From: Echinococcus granulosus
Taxonomy: Eukaryota > Platyhelminthes > Cestoda > Cyclophyllidea > Taeniidae
Length of the DNA stretch: 64,000 nucleotides
Assembly (NCBI RefSeq): GCF_000524195.1
Contig: NW_020170454.1
Coordinates: 1-64,000, forward strand
Direction of reading: 5' to 3'
A program made the position numbers and the translations under genes. Of this stretch, positions 49,801-62,800 are shown piece by piece (the first letter of the stretch is position 1; every line of letters begins with the position of its first letter). The notes under the pieces were generated by a model. The model was not told the origin of the DNA. It was given only the letters and a program-made list of their open reading frames with translations, and did not search any database.

Positions 49801-52157
49801 CTTATCATTTATGCCAGTTGAGGTTTCGGTGCAGTCTAAAATCTTCTCTCCCATAAATAGGAGAAGCTGCTGGTCTGGCTATGGGTCTGGTAATGCTGGG
49901 CACAGGATCCACTACAGCAGTGAACGACCTCCTCAGCTACACGGTGGACACTTCACACGAGAAAATCATGCGTGGTATTGCTCTGGGCATCGCTCTTATC
50001 ATGTACGGCAAACGCGAGGACGCTGACGAACTGATTGGTAACCTCATTCAGGAGACTGATCCCATCCTGCGGTGGTGTGGAATGGCCACAATTGCCATGG
50101 CCTACTGTGGGACAAATAGCAACTCGGCCATTGAGAAGCTCCTGCATGCTGCTGTCAGCGATACCAACGACGATGTCCGTCGGTGGGCTCTCACCGCTCT
50201 CGGTTTTGTTATGTTCAAGCAAGTCTGCTATCCCTTTTTCCTTCTCATCTCCTTATGTTAACACGACCTTCATTGGTTTTCGTGTTCTCCTTCAGGGATG
50301 CAGACAAAGTTCCCTCTCTGGTGTCACTCCTTGCTGAATCATATCACCCACATCTTCGTTACGGCGCTGCCATGGCTCTAGGTATCGCCTGTGCTGGGAC
50401 CGCTAATAAGGAAGCCATCTCCTTGCTGGAGCAACTCCTCGATGGTACAGTTCATTTCGTCCGTCAGGGAGCGCTAATCGCCATGGCGATGGTTTTTATG
50501 CAACAGAATGCCGTTTCCTGCCCCAAGTCCTCAGAATTTCGAGAGCGCTGCCTCAAAATAATCTCCGACCGCCATGAGGATCTACTGGCCAAATTTGGCG
50601 CTATTTTGGCCTGCGGAATTCTCGACGCTGGTGGCTGCAATATGACTATCTCGCTGCAGACTCGTACTGGGAATACCAACATGGTTGCTGCTGTGGGATT
50701 GCTTGTTTTCCAGAACTTTTGGTTCTGGTATCCTTTGACCAACTTCATTAGCTTGGCCTTTTCGCCTACTGCGATCATCGCGTTGAATAAGGATCTTCAA
50801 ATGCCACAGATGCAATTCAAGTCGAATGCCAAGCCATCCATGTTTGCTTACCCACCACCTCTACGTAAACATTGAATCATTTAATTAATCGGCTCTCCTG
50901 ATACATAGGTGGTATTAATTACAGTCTTATCGACTTCTCTTTTTTTAGCAATTGAGAAGGAAAAAAAGAAGGAAAAGGTAGAGACGGCTATTCTTAGCAT
51001 CACCGCTAAGCATAAGAAGAAAGAATTGGAGAAAAAGAAACCCGCAGCTAGTGACACGGCAGTTGTCGAGAAGATGGATGTGTAAGTTTGCGCGAACTCT
51101 TCTCTATCTCTTGGATATGTCAAAATATGAGTGGTTGCGCGTTCTCTTGTAGCGATAATCAGCCCCCGATTTCCGCAGCTGGTGCTGCTGCAAAAAAGGA
51201 GAAGGAGGAGAAGGTAGGACACTTTACTTGAATGATTGAATGAGTCTAATACTACTTCCATTCTGGTAGGAACCCTCCTTCTCAATGCTCTCAAATCCAG
51301 CACGCGTTTTGCGAGCTCAACAGCGAGTGCTCTCTCTCCCTGAAGATTGTCGATACTACTCCATCAAGCCGATCACCCAGGCCGGAATTCTCCTTTTCCA
51401 CGATCGGAGGCCCGATGAGAAGGAGGTTCTCGTTGAGGCTGTTCAGCCCCACGGTCCTGTGGTTTCGACTCGAGCTGGAAAGGGGGGTTCCAAGGCTAGT
51501 GGTGGTGGCGCCAGTGGTGCGGATGATCAAGGACCGAGTGGTACCGGTGGACTTGCCGAGGAAACCGCCCCTGATCAACCTGTCCACGCGTCCACGGTGG
51601 GAGCTCTGTTAGAAGACGATGATGACGAAGATGAAGACGAGGACGATGTAGATGACGATGATGAGGACGACGATGTTGAGGATGAAGACGAGGACGATGA
51701 GGGTGGTTCCATGTCGGAAGACGACGAGGATGATGTGGACGATGTAGATGTTGAAGAGGCAATGTTAGATGAGGATGCCGAGGACTACGAGACGAGACCA
51801 CGGGGGCATCGAGGAGCAGGGTCGAAGTCAGGTGGAGGTGGATCTGCTACCGCCGGCACATCCACATCGACATCGCAGCAGCAGCATGAACCGGCACCAC
51901 CGGAGTCCTTCGTGTGGACGGAGGATGACGCAGTTCCCGAAGCTACGACAGCCGCTGCTTCGGCGACTGGCACGACCAACACTACTACCACGGCGACTGC
52001 CACGGCAGGAAGTGGTGAGGTGACAGCTACGACCCAGAGTCAGGGGCAGCCCGTTGCGGAACCGATGGACACGGATCATCAGGCAGAAGAGGAGGAAGAG
52101 GGTTCGGATGTGGATGAGATCATTGCGAAACAGCAGAGCAAAAAGTCGCCAGAGTGA
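46844..52157 (+). CDS. PSMD1: 26S proteasome non-ATPase regulatory subunit 1 (Rpn2)
   Basis: Largest scaffold of the proteasome base. Thirteen exons: 46844-46906, 46940-47183, 47218-47437, 47473-47680, 47749-48090, 48156-48396, 48463-48603, 48688-48837, 49861-50218, 50296-50864, 50949-51081, 51153-51213, 51270-52157; about 1205 residues (human 953). Typical segments: [49 protein letters not shown], and the toroid PC repeats ([72 protein letters not shown]). Also [19 protein letters not shown], the KEKKKEK linker and [19 protein letters not shown]. The intron after 50218 has a GC donor. After VQPHGP a long Asp/Glu-rich and Ser/Thr/Ala-rich extension of about 200 residues is inserted around a remnant of the normal end ([11 protein letters not shown]). 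Confidence 0.96.
48838..49860 (+). other. 1-kb intron of PSMD1
   Basis: The longest PSMD1 intron, AT-rich, without a coding-looking frame or a copy of the dispersed repeat. Its neighbouring introns are tens of bases to about 150 nt long. Confidence 0.7.
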
Positions 52158-52168
52158 AGCGAACAAAC

Positions 52169-52174
52169 AATAAA
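52169..52174 (+). terminator. polyadenylation signal AATAAA of PSMD1
   Basis: AATAAA begins 12 nt after the PSMD1 stop codon, implying a very short 3' untranslated region. Confidence 0.6.
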
Positions 52175-52563
52175 GGAATGTTAGCTGGACTGTCTGTTCC
52201 ACCTATGCCTCTGTTTTCTTTCCAATCCACACTTGCATTCTACCTTCTTTTAGACATTCTTTTTTTGGGATGTGTATCGGCCTCTTGTGTTTACGCCAGT
52301 AAATTGCTTACAAAGGATTTTGCTTTTTGTTACCATGTGATTTGATAGCGGTTGCGGGTTTTTCACCTTGAACGCGGATGTCGCTGGTGTGGGATAGGTG
52401 TCGGTGCTGCCAGTGGGCGCCACAGCCAATATGCATCACAGACATTGGAACTAAGGACGCGGTGAGTTTGTTTTTCTCGAATTCCTAAAATCATTTTGCT
52501 ATTGTCTGCGTATTTGACATGGTGATTATGCGCGATGTCCGTACCACAGGAAGGAGCGCAATC

Positions 52564-52745
52564 CGTTGGTTGTTTAACGGTCAGTATTGGTAAAGGGCCA
52601 CTTTTTGCATTGGCTATTGTAACTCGCCCCGTGGGCTAGACTTTTGGACATGCCAGTCGCTCTAAAACCCCTGTATGTCGAACATATGTGTTCTGGCCGA
52701 GCGTTGTGTCTTCCTTCGTCTTCAGGGAAATCTTGGGGGCACTTC
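52564..52745 (+). repeat. dispersed ~180-bp repeat, copy F
   Basis: Plus-strand copy running from GTTGGTTGTTTAACGGTCAG through GTAAAGGGCC, GTGGGCTAGACTTTTGGACA, TGCCAGTCGC and ACATATGTGTTCTGGCCGAG to CTTCAGGGAAATCTTGGGGG. Confidence 0.8.
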
Positions 52746-53427
52746 GCTGGTGGCAGGGGAAAGCGCACCTAATCTTAGGGGGCATCTATCCTGATTTCTA
52801 CTGCTGGGTGATAAACCCCAGTGGGGTGGAAGAAGTACATATTCTACAGGTGGGAGAATCGGTGATGACCCCGAACGGAAAGGATAAAATTAACGTCTAC
52901 GTTCGGCAGTTACTCCAGTCCCGTATTCCGCGGGAAGCTATTGACAACTGAAGAGACACTAGTCATGAACCATTTGGAAGTTTCGTTACAGAGCCTCCCT
53001 ACCGTATCCGCTTAAAGCTACTGATAAAGTAAACTCGCGATACCCCCTCAATTTCCCTACCAGCTGGATAGAGCCCGGATAGATACGACTGGCCAGCTCC
53101 GAAATAAAAGCAATGCGGTAAGGAAGAACAGACGCAAAACTCCCTCTCCACGGACATGTTTTGAATCACATCCTTCCTTACACGCATCTGCCTTCGGGCC
53201 AGTGTTCCTACGTCTATCAATGGACACGCATAATGGCCTGCACAATTCCCCGGCCCTGAAAGCGTTTACCAAACCGAACAAAACCTAGATGCAGTTGAGT
53301 GGCCAAGAGGAATCACTGAATTTGTGGTCAAATAGTTCCTCAGCTGCACGCTAATTTGATGAGTGGCTTGGCCGTCTCGTGGGTACATCGACGCTCAAGG
53401 ATGAAGACGGCTGTACAATACCTTGAG

Positions 53428-53614
53428 TGTTTGTTTAGCACTCGGATCTTGGAAAAGGGCTAATTTGAGGCTTGGCAACTGAGCTTTCGCTGAGTGGGCT
53501 GAGTTCAGGGCCATGCCGGTAGCACAACTACTCCCTGTATGCCAGAAATATATGCACTTCGCCCAAGTATTATGTCTACTTTCTTCTTCAGGGAAGTGCT
53601 GGGAGGCTAAAAGA
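53428..53614 (+). repeat. dispersed ~180-bp repeat, copy G
   Basis: Plus-strand copy with TGTTTGTTTAGCACTCGG, GGAAAAGGGC, GAGTGGGCTGAGTTCAGGGC, CATGCCGGTAGCAC, ATATATGCACTTCGCCCAAG and CTTCTTCAGGGAAGTGCTGG. Confidence 0.8.
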
Positions 53615-53848
53615 GGAGAATATGCAGCCAAAATCATACTTATCTTCCACAGGGATAAGAATATTTTTGGATAACAAAAAGTGAAATATTCCTCAAGCAT
53701 GCCACGAAAGTCAGATATTTCGTGTATCCTAACAAATGTGATGGAGTAATAGCCTTGCAGGAATCAGCCTAATTCGATTCAAAAAATGTAAAAAATTCAC
53801 ATGCTGCTTTTGTTTTACTACGCATCCGCGACTGCGCTAAGATTAAGC

Positions 53849-56800
53849 ATGTCCCAGCTGTCCAGAGAGGAAAGATTGGAAAATGCTAGGCGCAAGGTAC
53901 TCCACACTATTTACCATTTTATCTAAGCCAGCTCCAAGAATTTCGCTCTGCGCAAAGCCAACAGCAAAACAGCGTTGATTCCCTGACACGTGGATCAAAT
54001 GACGTAAATATTAAGCGCATGTCCAATGCTACATTTTGCCTACATTTAATAATTCTATAAATCTTAAATTTGTTACTTTGATCCAATAGCAAGTGTTGAG
54101 CGTTTGCTACCCGTAAGCCACAAGTGGTTCTGATTTGCAGTTATATATTGTTGCATGATGGCATTTTTTCCCATATAGACCTCTCAACTGTCTCACTCAA
54201 TTATGAACGGATGGTAAGTGGACGAGTTATGCGTACTCACTTTTTTAGCAATGATAATGTAACGAACGGGACTAGTCCATTTCTCATTACTAATCTGCCT
54301 CAGTATCCTTCGTCGGAGGTGCCTGTGCATCTCCCCCATGATGTCGTTAATACTTCCGATCAGTACCATTCACAAGGATTTACCCCTTTGGGTCCTTCTA
54401 ATTTTGTAGCGTACAATAATCCGTAAGTAGAGTATAATCTGAAAACCAAGTATTATAGGAGTCAATCGGCGAATGATTATGGTGGTTTTTCGCTCATCAA
54501 CGGAATGTATGTCATCTACAAACGGTATTTTAGCGTTTCCTGGAGTGCTTTGTGTGGTAACGTTATTTTGGTTCTTTTGGCAGCACCACATCAGCAACAG
54601 AGAAGGCGGCACAGATCTCCCAGGAGTTAAATCATCTGCTTTCATCGAATTTCGACTACGTAGGGCACCACTCCCAAACGTCTTCTGAAGTAGCTAACGC
54701 CGCTTTTTCACCCTTGGATGAAGTTTCTGGTAGGAGGAGTAACTTCAGAACTGCATCCCACCTCTCTCTTCCCAACAGCTGGGAGGGAAATGGGTTTACC
54801 TCGCCTTCTGCCAGTTCTATCCTTATTCGAGAATTACAGGTGAGTGTGGATTTTACTGCGCAGATCGTCTAGTTATCTGATCTTTAACCAGTAGTGTACA
54901 ATTTATTTTGCTATATCTAAAAATTTCTTTTAACTACAATTAATTCAAGTTCTCAGTTTTCGACCTATCATGATCGAGTCTCTTGCACGTTCATTAATTT
55001 CTGTCTACTTGTCCACTAGCACAAAAGTTATAAAAACGAAACATTTAGCTTATATTTCTTTTCGGTGGATTGTTAGAGATTACTAATTGAAAGGTCGGAT
55101 GTACCATTTGAGTTGACGTTGGCGCACCTGTCTTAAGCCATCTTATGGGCCGTTAATCAAGGTAGAAGGTAGCAGTAATGGTGTATAAAAGCAACAACGA
55201 GTAACGAAGTTGCTTTTAAACGGAGGTGCAAAATCTGAGCTCGTGGATATCTGCTTGTACAGAAGTCTTCAAGCCCGGAGGTACAGCAATGATATTTCCA
55301 GTCTCATTAAGTCGTTTAAACGTTTCAAAGGAGGCCCTAAATCTGCCTGTTATTGCCGGTTCCCGCTGTTGTGGTTCCCAGCCCATAGCTTCACTGACTA
55401 CTCTGGGAACGGTCTGCGCATGGAACGCCTATTTTGAAATTTGCACCCGAAGTGAATCTTCCTCTGGGGACGTCGAACCCGATTATTTGCAGGTCTAAAA
55501 GGTTAATTCATGCTGCGTATTACTGAGGAAGTAGAACAGGTTAACCTAGGCTTATCCGACCGTAATAACACCAAGATGTTGTGGGTACAAATTTATGGGT
55601 AGGAGACCATGCCAAAAATAGGTGAAACTTTCACTCCTTGGATTGTAATTTCCTCCGACTTCTACAATCCTCCAAGTTCCACTATGGCTTAAACAGCCTT
55701 GTATGCCACCTACTAGCTAATAAGTCTACTTCACCTACGACTGCCTGTGTGGGTGTGCGTGTACCCGGTTGTGCTACTACCATACTCCTAAGAAAATCGC
55801 ATCCAATCAGCTTTTTCTTCACTCTTTCCAGTAAGTTGCATCCCTATTCTCGTCTTTGTCAATTACTTTTCCATCATTGTAGTGAAATGCATTCCTCCCT
55901 GAAAGTAGCCACATTCCACTGTTTGTTTGAAAATTGCGCTTACATTACGCCATTGCAATTTAGAAGCGTTCAACCTGTCGTGAATGATGTAGCAGTCCGC
56001 AAAAAGCGTTTTGTTTCAAGTTATGGTGCTCATTAACCCTTGGAAATGTACTTACCCTCAGCCTAAGACCAAATAATGGTTCTCTTTTCATTTTGAAGTT
56101 AATCGTCTCGCTTGTGGCACAAGTCTTAGTTATTTGTAAACTGGTAAGGATCGCGCGTCACATATTTGTGACGCTGGGAGAGAATGTGTTAATGTTACTT
56201 GTTTGAGCAAAATTTTGAATTTCCTCCCCTGTGAAATTTAAATTATTAAGCTCTCCATTGGTAAGTCTTTCAGTAACATGACAGGATTATCAAAATTATG
56301 GAGCTCTGCTGTTGGTACGTACATTATCACGCGATCGGCATCGTAGCAATGGAACTGCAAGGCATGCGTATTATTTGTGGAAGTGACTTCTTAGCCCAGG
56401 ACAATATGTGATTACATGAAAGCTATTTTGAACGCCTCTTTTAGTGCTCACTCTGCTCATTTTGGTGTAGTTGGGTGCCTTAAGCTATTGATGAGACGGA
56501 GGCAGAGACAATGCGATGATTTCCAATCCCTGTAGTAAGATTCTTGCCGTAGATTTTGATAGATTCATCCATTACGAGCAGCTTTGGAGGGGTTTACCTG
56601 CTAGTTGATGCTCGAAGTTGGATGATGCTCTACGGGCGGTGCATTTCCAGTATCAGGATGTCACTCCATGAAACACCGTATCCATATTTCATTGTTACTC
56701 AACCGTCTGTCTGGATTTTTGTAGGCAAGACAATGGTAAAAATCTTGGTAACCAAAGAGCCTGCGTGGTTACAAACGGAATTCTGTTACGCCTTTTCTTC

Positions 56801-59800
56801 TGCATCCTAGCAACGCAATGTGGAGCTGGCAGCCCTGCTAGAGCAGAGGAATGAGAAGCATGATAGGGCGGTAGCAATGATGTCGTCGCTACGCGACCAG
56901 CTGCATCGACTGCAGCTCTCAAAGGAGGAAGAGAAACGCGCCCTCGAAGTCTCAACCCAACGCGAGTTGGCCAAGGCTAGGGACCAGGTGGGTAAAAGTA
57001 GTAGCAATGGCTTTTCGGTTTTATCGTTACCCTTCTGCTGTAGATGTGGTGGGAGTAACTAATCTATGAAGTATGTAAAGCGGGGAGAGTACAGAGGAGT
57101 AGCCTCATTTCGTCCAAGTGCTAAAATAAGCTGGTTTAACATGGATGGATAGGTCTCCATGGTTCCTGCAGTTAATCCCCAAAATGTTCCATTTTATGGA
57201 AGGCATCAGTCAATCTCTGATGCCACCGATCTCTTGTCCATTCTATCATCCTCCCTCTTCCAGATAGCATTTAAACGCTGAAGACGGAGGTAGGTTAGGG
57301 ACATATAGGGGGTGAGGTGACTTAGTGCAACCATATCAGGCAAACAGACAATGGAGGCCGGAATCTGCATCCGTCAGACTATAGTCAAGCCGAAATATCA
57401 TATTACCCGTACAAAAGTGCGATAAACAAGTATATCGAGCCATCGCTCAAAGCAAGACGATGGCTACTAAGCGCATCAGCATTCATTCTGCTGCATTGCA
57501 ATCTCCACGCCTATCGTGATTGACTCCGGTCATTCTAATACTTTTTTACCAGTTAATTACAGCGTATTTTTTGTAGGAGAGAATATTCTCACCTGTGTTG
57601 CCTATGAATAAGTTCTAGCACATACAGACTTCACTGTAAAAGTATTGTTGGCCTATGTAGCATAACTGTAGCTTGGTTCCATTGTCATTGGGGCTGATTT
57701 ACGGGAAACTGATAGACGAGGAAGACACTGAGACAGAAAACATCTAATTTTACGGCTATTGGAAAGCATCGGGGGTGGAATGGCGGCTTTTCCCAACTCA
57801 TACATAGACGACGGTTAAGGTGGGGACGCTTCTGTAGCTTCTCGTTAGTTGCTTGTTCTCCTAACTTTTGTAGGTGCGAGCGCATTCGCAGACGGTGGGT
57901 GCGCTGGTGGCGGAGAAGACAGAATTGGAGGCTAAGCTGGCGCACATGGAGCGGGCGACGGAGGCGCGGTGTCAGGAAGTTCAATCTCTCACCTACAGTC
58001 GCAATGAAGCGCGCGCCAAACTAAGAGAGGCTGAGGACGCGCTTCAACTGGCCAAAAGCGCCTCCTCTCACAGCGAGGCGGCGAAAGACGAGGCCCTGCG
58101 CCAGGTAGGCTACTTGACCAGCAATTTTAATGGCTTGAGCTGTAAACTTCCATTAGTACACATATGTGGCGCCACTATTTCCTCCCCTGAGCTGGGTGTC
58201 ACAAGCGTGTGACTTCTGTCCTTTTTCCATTTATGATAATCCCTTGCATCAAATCATGTCGCATACCAAATAATTGAGTTTGAAACAATAAGTGTAAAAT
58301 TTTCTTGTTCTGAGTTTAATAAATTTTTTTTAGTTTATCAGCGTCATTTGAGTGAATTGGTGGCAACCGGTGTCATATTGGGACGGTAAAACATCTATAC
58401 TGTGGGGGCATCTTTTGGCTTCAGATTACCGCCATAATTTTAGGCTTGGTTTTTGTCCTTTCGATTAAGATTTCAACTCGCCTTAGTCTTATCTCCCTTT
58501 TCTTTACACTCTAATGTAATTTCCTCGAGATTGCGGCATTCACCAAAGGTCTGGGAGATTTCAACGTCCCTTTCGTCTTCGCAAATTCATCTAATCACAT
58601 CTGTTGCATTCGCTTTGTGGCGTGGAGTGTTTGAGACCTTTCTGAAGACATTAGGAAGCGTATTGGTCTGGATACGGATTTGCTGTCAACTGACGGAGTG
58701 ACAAGGGAACTGGCTGTCTTGATGTGATATGAGCATAGCTCCATGCCACTACTGCAAGGGTCAATTTGCAGGCGACTGAAAGCATCTTGACAAAGTTTTT
58801 TCTTACTTTACTTCCAGTTGGAGCAGTGGCGTGTTGAAACGAAACGGGAGAAGGACCTTCGAAAACGCCTTGAGGTGGAGGTGAAGACTCGCGAGGAGAA
58901 GCTCGTTCGTCTAGCGTCTGATATGAAACAAGTCACTCTCTCTAATGATGATCTCCGCAGGCAACTGGATGTCGCCATGGTAAAAGATTGTTTTTTAAAA
59001 TTTACTATTTTTGTAACCACTTGCTCCTTAGGTAAATCGTTCCCTTCCAAACCTCTAAAGGTAGTTCTAGCTTTTATTTGACTGTTGTTGCTACTAACTA
59101 ATCGGTGTGAGACCTCACCTGTGCATCTAAACAGGCAAGTGTTTCTGTAAACACAGTGACCTCTCCACATACCTTGTCTCAGTTTTTGACAAATCGTACC
59201 ATTCAGGATACTTTTGGTTTACAGCTTGGAAAGTGCCTTCACCGCCATATTTAGTCAAGCGCCTGGTCGGCTCAGGCATCTTGTGACATTATCATACAAG
59301 CCTTTCATAATTCCTCACTATCCGAGGTGATAGCTTTAGGTAAGCTTCAATGATACGTTCACGAGGCTCACGTAAATTGATGATTAATGAGATGTCTTGT
59401 AAATTTTCCGGCTGAGCTAACTGAGTCGATGGTTGTTTATCCAACCTTCAACTTTTCCCTCTGCAGGCCTTTTCAAAATCTGGTGTTGCACCCACCCCCA
59501 AGCCTGGTACACCAGCAGCGACCCTTGCCCAGTCGAAATCTCCCTCCACAGTGCCCTGCACTCGTTGCGAGTCTCTTCGATCTCGCATCCACGATTTGGA
59601 AACCACGGAGGTGCATACTTCGGCGGAAAAGGCCCGCCTGGAATCGCAGTACAAGGCCTATGTGGCGGATGTAGGGCATCTTTTTTGTATCTATTACGAT
59701 AGGGGAGCGTTATTTGTTGTTTTATTTTTTTTTTTTGATTGGGCGCGAGTGTTTTTCTTTCACTCAGGGAGCGCTTTAATTGGGTCACGGCGTTTTTTTT

Positions 59801-62800
59801 CCTCGTCAACCAATGAAAGAAGGCAATTACCATGCAAGGTTTTGACGAACTGGTTGTCTTTAATCATGAATTTCATGTTGTCAAGGTTACCATAAGTATT
59901 GGGTCGAATTAATGTACTTATGTGTTTACCACTCAAATTTTTTTAATGGTATCGGATTGAATAAGACTAGTCATAATATCAGCGATTTTACCTCTCCAGT
60001 TCTGAATTCTTAATGGCAAAGCCATGAGACGTTTCTGTTTGCAAATAAACTCGTAAATATTATAAATTAGCCTGTTGGCTACGAGCTCCTCTACTGTCAA
60101 AATCAAGGTGAATTGACATGTCACCTTACAGGGCTTTGTGTTACAGAAGTGTCTTCCAAATTCTCAGTTGGACTTTTTACGGAATTACACTGATTCTTGA
60201 GCAAAAGAAACCAGCGGTCGACGGTACTTCGAGATTTGAGTTGGCTAATCTGAATTTGTTCACAAGCTGGATGACATCTGTCTCCGAACTTCCTGTTGAA
60301 ATTGAGTTAAGTACTGGGAGTTTACGACCCATCCGATAGACAGCTGGGCAGCATTAAAACAAATCCGAAATCGCAGTCAGGAAGAAATCACATCAGAACT
60401 TCTTCCTCTTGTCAAAAGCACTTTCATCTACTGTGGATCACTTCAAGTTTTCACTTTTATTTAAAATGAATGGCTATCATTTCTTAGTTTTGCTACTGAG
60501 TGCTCTTCTCGTTTTGATTGGTTGGAATATCTTCTCCTACTTTTAGATGGAAACGCAGGTTGCCAATCTCCGCACCCAAATGGAGAAGTCGAACACAAAA
60601 GCCGAGGGTTTGCAGCAGACTCTGGAGGATCTACGACGCCAGCTCACGATCAAAGAGAGCGAACTCACGGACGCTGGTAGGGTCTGTGTGATGCCAAAAC
60701 CATTACTCGCGTAACGTATTTACTACAAGACGCCTTATTTTTTGTCCTGCAAAATGAGGATTTAGTTGGTATTCATCATGGATACGCATCAGCGCAATGC
60801 TTCCTGCTACTTTTCCCTCCTTTTTTGCTACCACCACATCACAAAGTAGTAGTTGAGCTGGTGTAAGGGGAGATACTCTCATTTTAACTCTTCGTCGTCT
60901 CCTGTCGATGTTTCTTTGACTAATTGAAACTTCTTCTTGGCATTAGACTATCACATGGCGAGTGAGGAATAAATGGGTAATGGAGAGGGAGGTGAATAAG
61001 GCTGAATTTTTTTTGCTTCCATGGGTAAATTTTTGCATAAAATGAGAATTGATGACAGGCTTGTGTTTTGCTGCGCTGGGGTGACTCATTGTAATGGTCG
61101 TTTTTCCACCGGCTAGAGTGTGTGAAATCACGCAATTTTCCCATTTTCCTTTCTACAGTGAGTGAAGTAGAGCGTTTGCGAACGAAGCAGGCGATTCGGG
61201 GCGCTGCTGCTGCTGCTAATTCGACGGACACAAAAGTGACTGCAGCCACCGTCGCGACGTTGGAATCATCGACTGAAAGGACTCCGCTAAGCGAGGCGGA
61301 GGTCAAACAATCCGTCTTCTACAAGGATCTCGAGTTAACAACTGATGCTTTGAGAAACAAGGTGATACCGCATTTATGAGTGATCCGATTAAGACTTTTA
61401 TGCAGTGCATTGTGTTCACTAGGATTCGTTCAAAGACAATTGTTGTTACCTACGTAGACATTAGTTCATCCCCAGGTCATCCATTGATTCATTCATCTTT
61501 GGCCTATCTCTCATCCCTTGGTCTATCAAGCTATTTCATCTTTGGTGCATCCTTCATCCATCAATTCTCGAGCCATTCGTTTGAATGGCTTACTCGAGAT
61601 AAACGTGATCATCCTCGTTTCTTCCATCTCTTTCATCTCCGATTTCTCCCATCCTTGATTCGTCAACTCCTAAATAGTCCATCACCGAACCGTTCTTTTA
61701 TTTATCCTTGGTACAGCTCTCAACTCGTCCTCTAAGTATTTTACTCGTGGTTGATTTTCTTCCAATTTTGGTCGTTTGTGTTACAATCCGCATCTGAATG
61801 CAACGTAAAGGATGCAGAACTATTAACACCTCACCTAGCCCCATTTCACTTCCATACACTCTTGACTCATTCAATCTCCAGCCTATCACCTATTCCTCCA
61901 TCTTAAATTCATTTGCTTATTTATTTCCTATTCATTGCGAAGCCAGTCAGCCAGCCATCCACTCACTCATCACTGATCCTACTCCAGATCGTTCCATTTC
62001 TATTGGATCCACCCGTCTACTCCTTCACTTCTAATCCATCCATCAATTTATTCCGTGTCTATCCATTCTGGGTGCCAGCATCCATTGACTGGCCATTTAA
62101 CATAGGATAATCCTCTCACTGATCCATTCATCGCTGCCTCGCCTTTCCATACTTTATTCCTGCTATGTTTATCTATTCATTTATCTCATATCCATCCACC
62201 CAATCAACCCTTATTCAGCCGGCTCCAAACCACAAAACCTTTGTTTACTCGTCTTTGTCCTGCAGTTCATCTTTCTCAGATCAACTTATTCATTTCTGAT
62301 CCATCCGTCAATTCATGCTTTAATCGTCTGCCGAGGTAAGGGACAAGTGTCTACTGAAATCTTTTACTAGCGTGTAAATCGGTGGAGGTACTGCTGCTCA
62401 TAAGCTCATTTTCTTTTCCGCAGGTGAACGAGTTGTCGGAGCGGCTGAGTGAGACCATGGAGGCTCTTTCTTTGGCTGAGGGGCGAGTGGCGGATCGAGA
62501 GGCGGTACTCGCTACCGCTACTTCTGAACGCACCGCTCTAAGCCGTGCCATGGAGCAGAATGCCGTTTTGAAGGATCGCCTCATCCACCTACAGGACGCT
62601 CTCGACATTGCTGTAAGTCGAGTCGGGTAGCCTACCACTGAACTATTTAATGCAACTCTCGTACTTCTTGTAGAAAGAGGCTAACAAGGAGGCGGAGGCC
62701 CAGCTGGCGGAACTTCGTTCCCGGGCAGTAGAGACCCATACCCAGCGCTCAGAATGTGAACCTTTGAAGGCGCAAATACCCACCCCTGACACCAAGACGG

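Noticed and set aside
51496..51801. Minus-strand open frame rich in His, Pro and Arg
   Set aside because: It is the antisense shadow of the GAT/GAC-rich acidic coding sequence of the last PSMD1 exon.
52688..52951. 87-codon plus-strand open frame after PSMD1
   Set aside because: Its first part lies within dispersed-repeat copy F and the remainder has no recognisable similarity.
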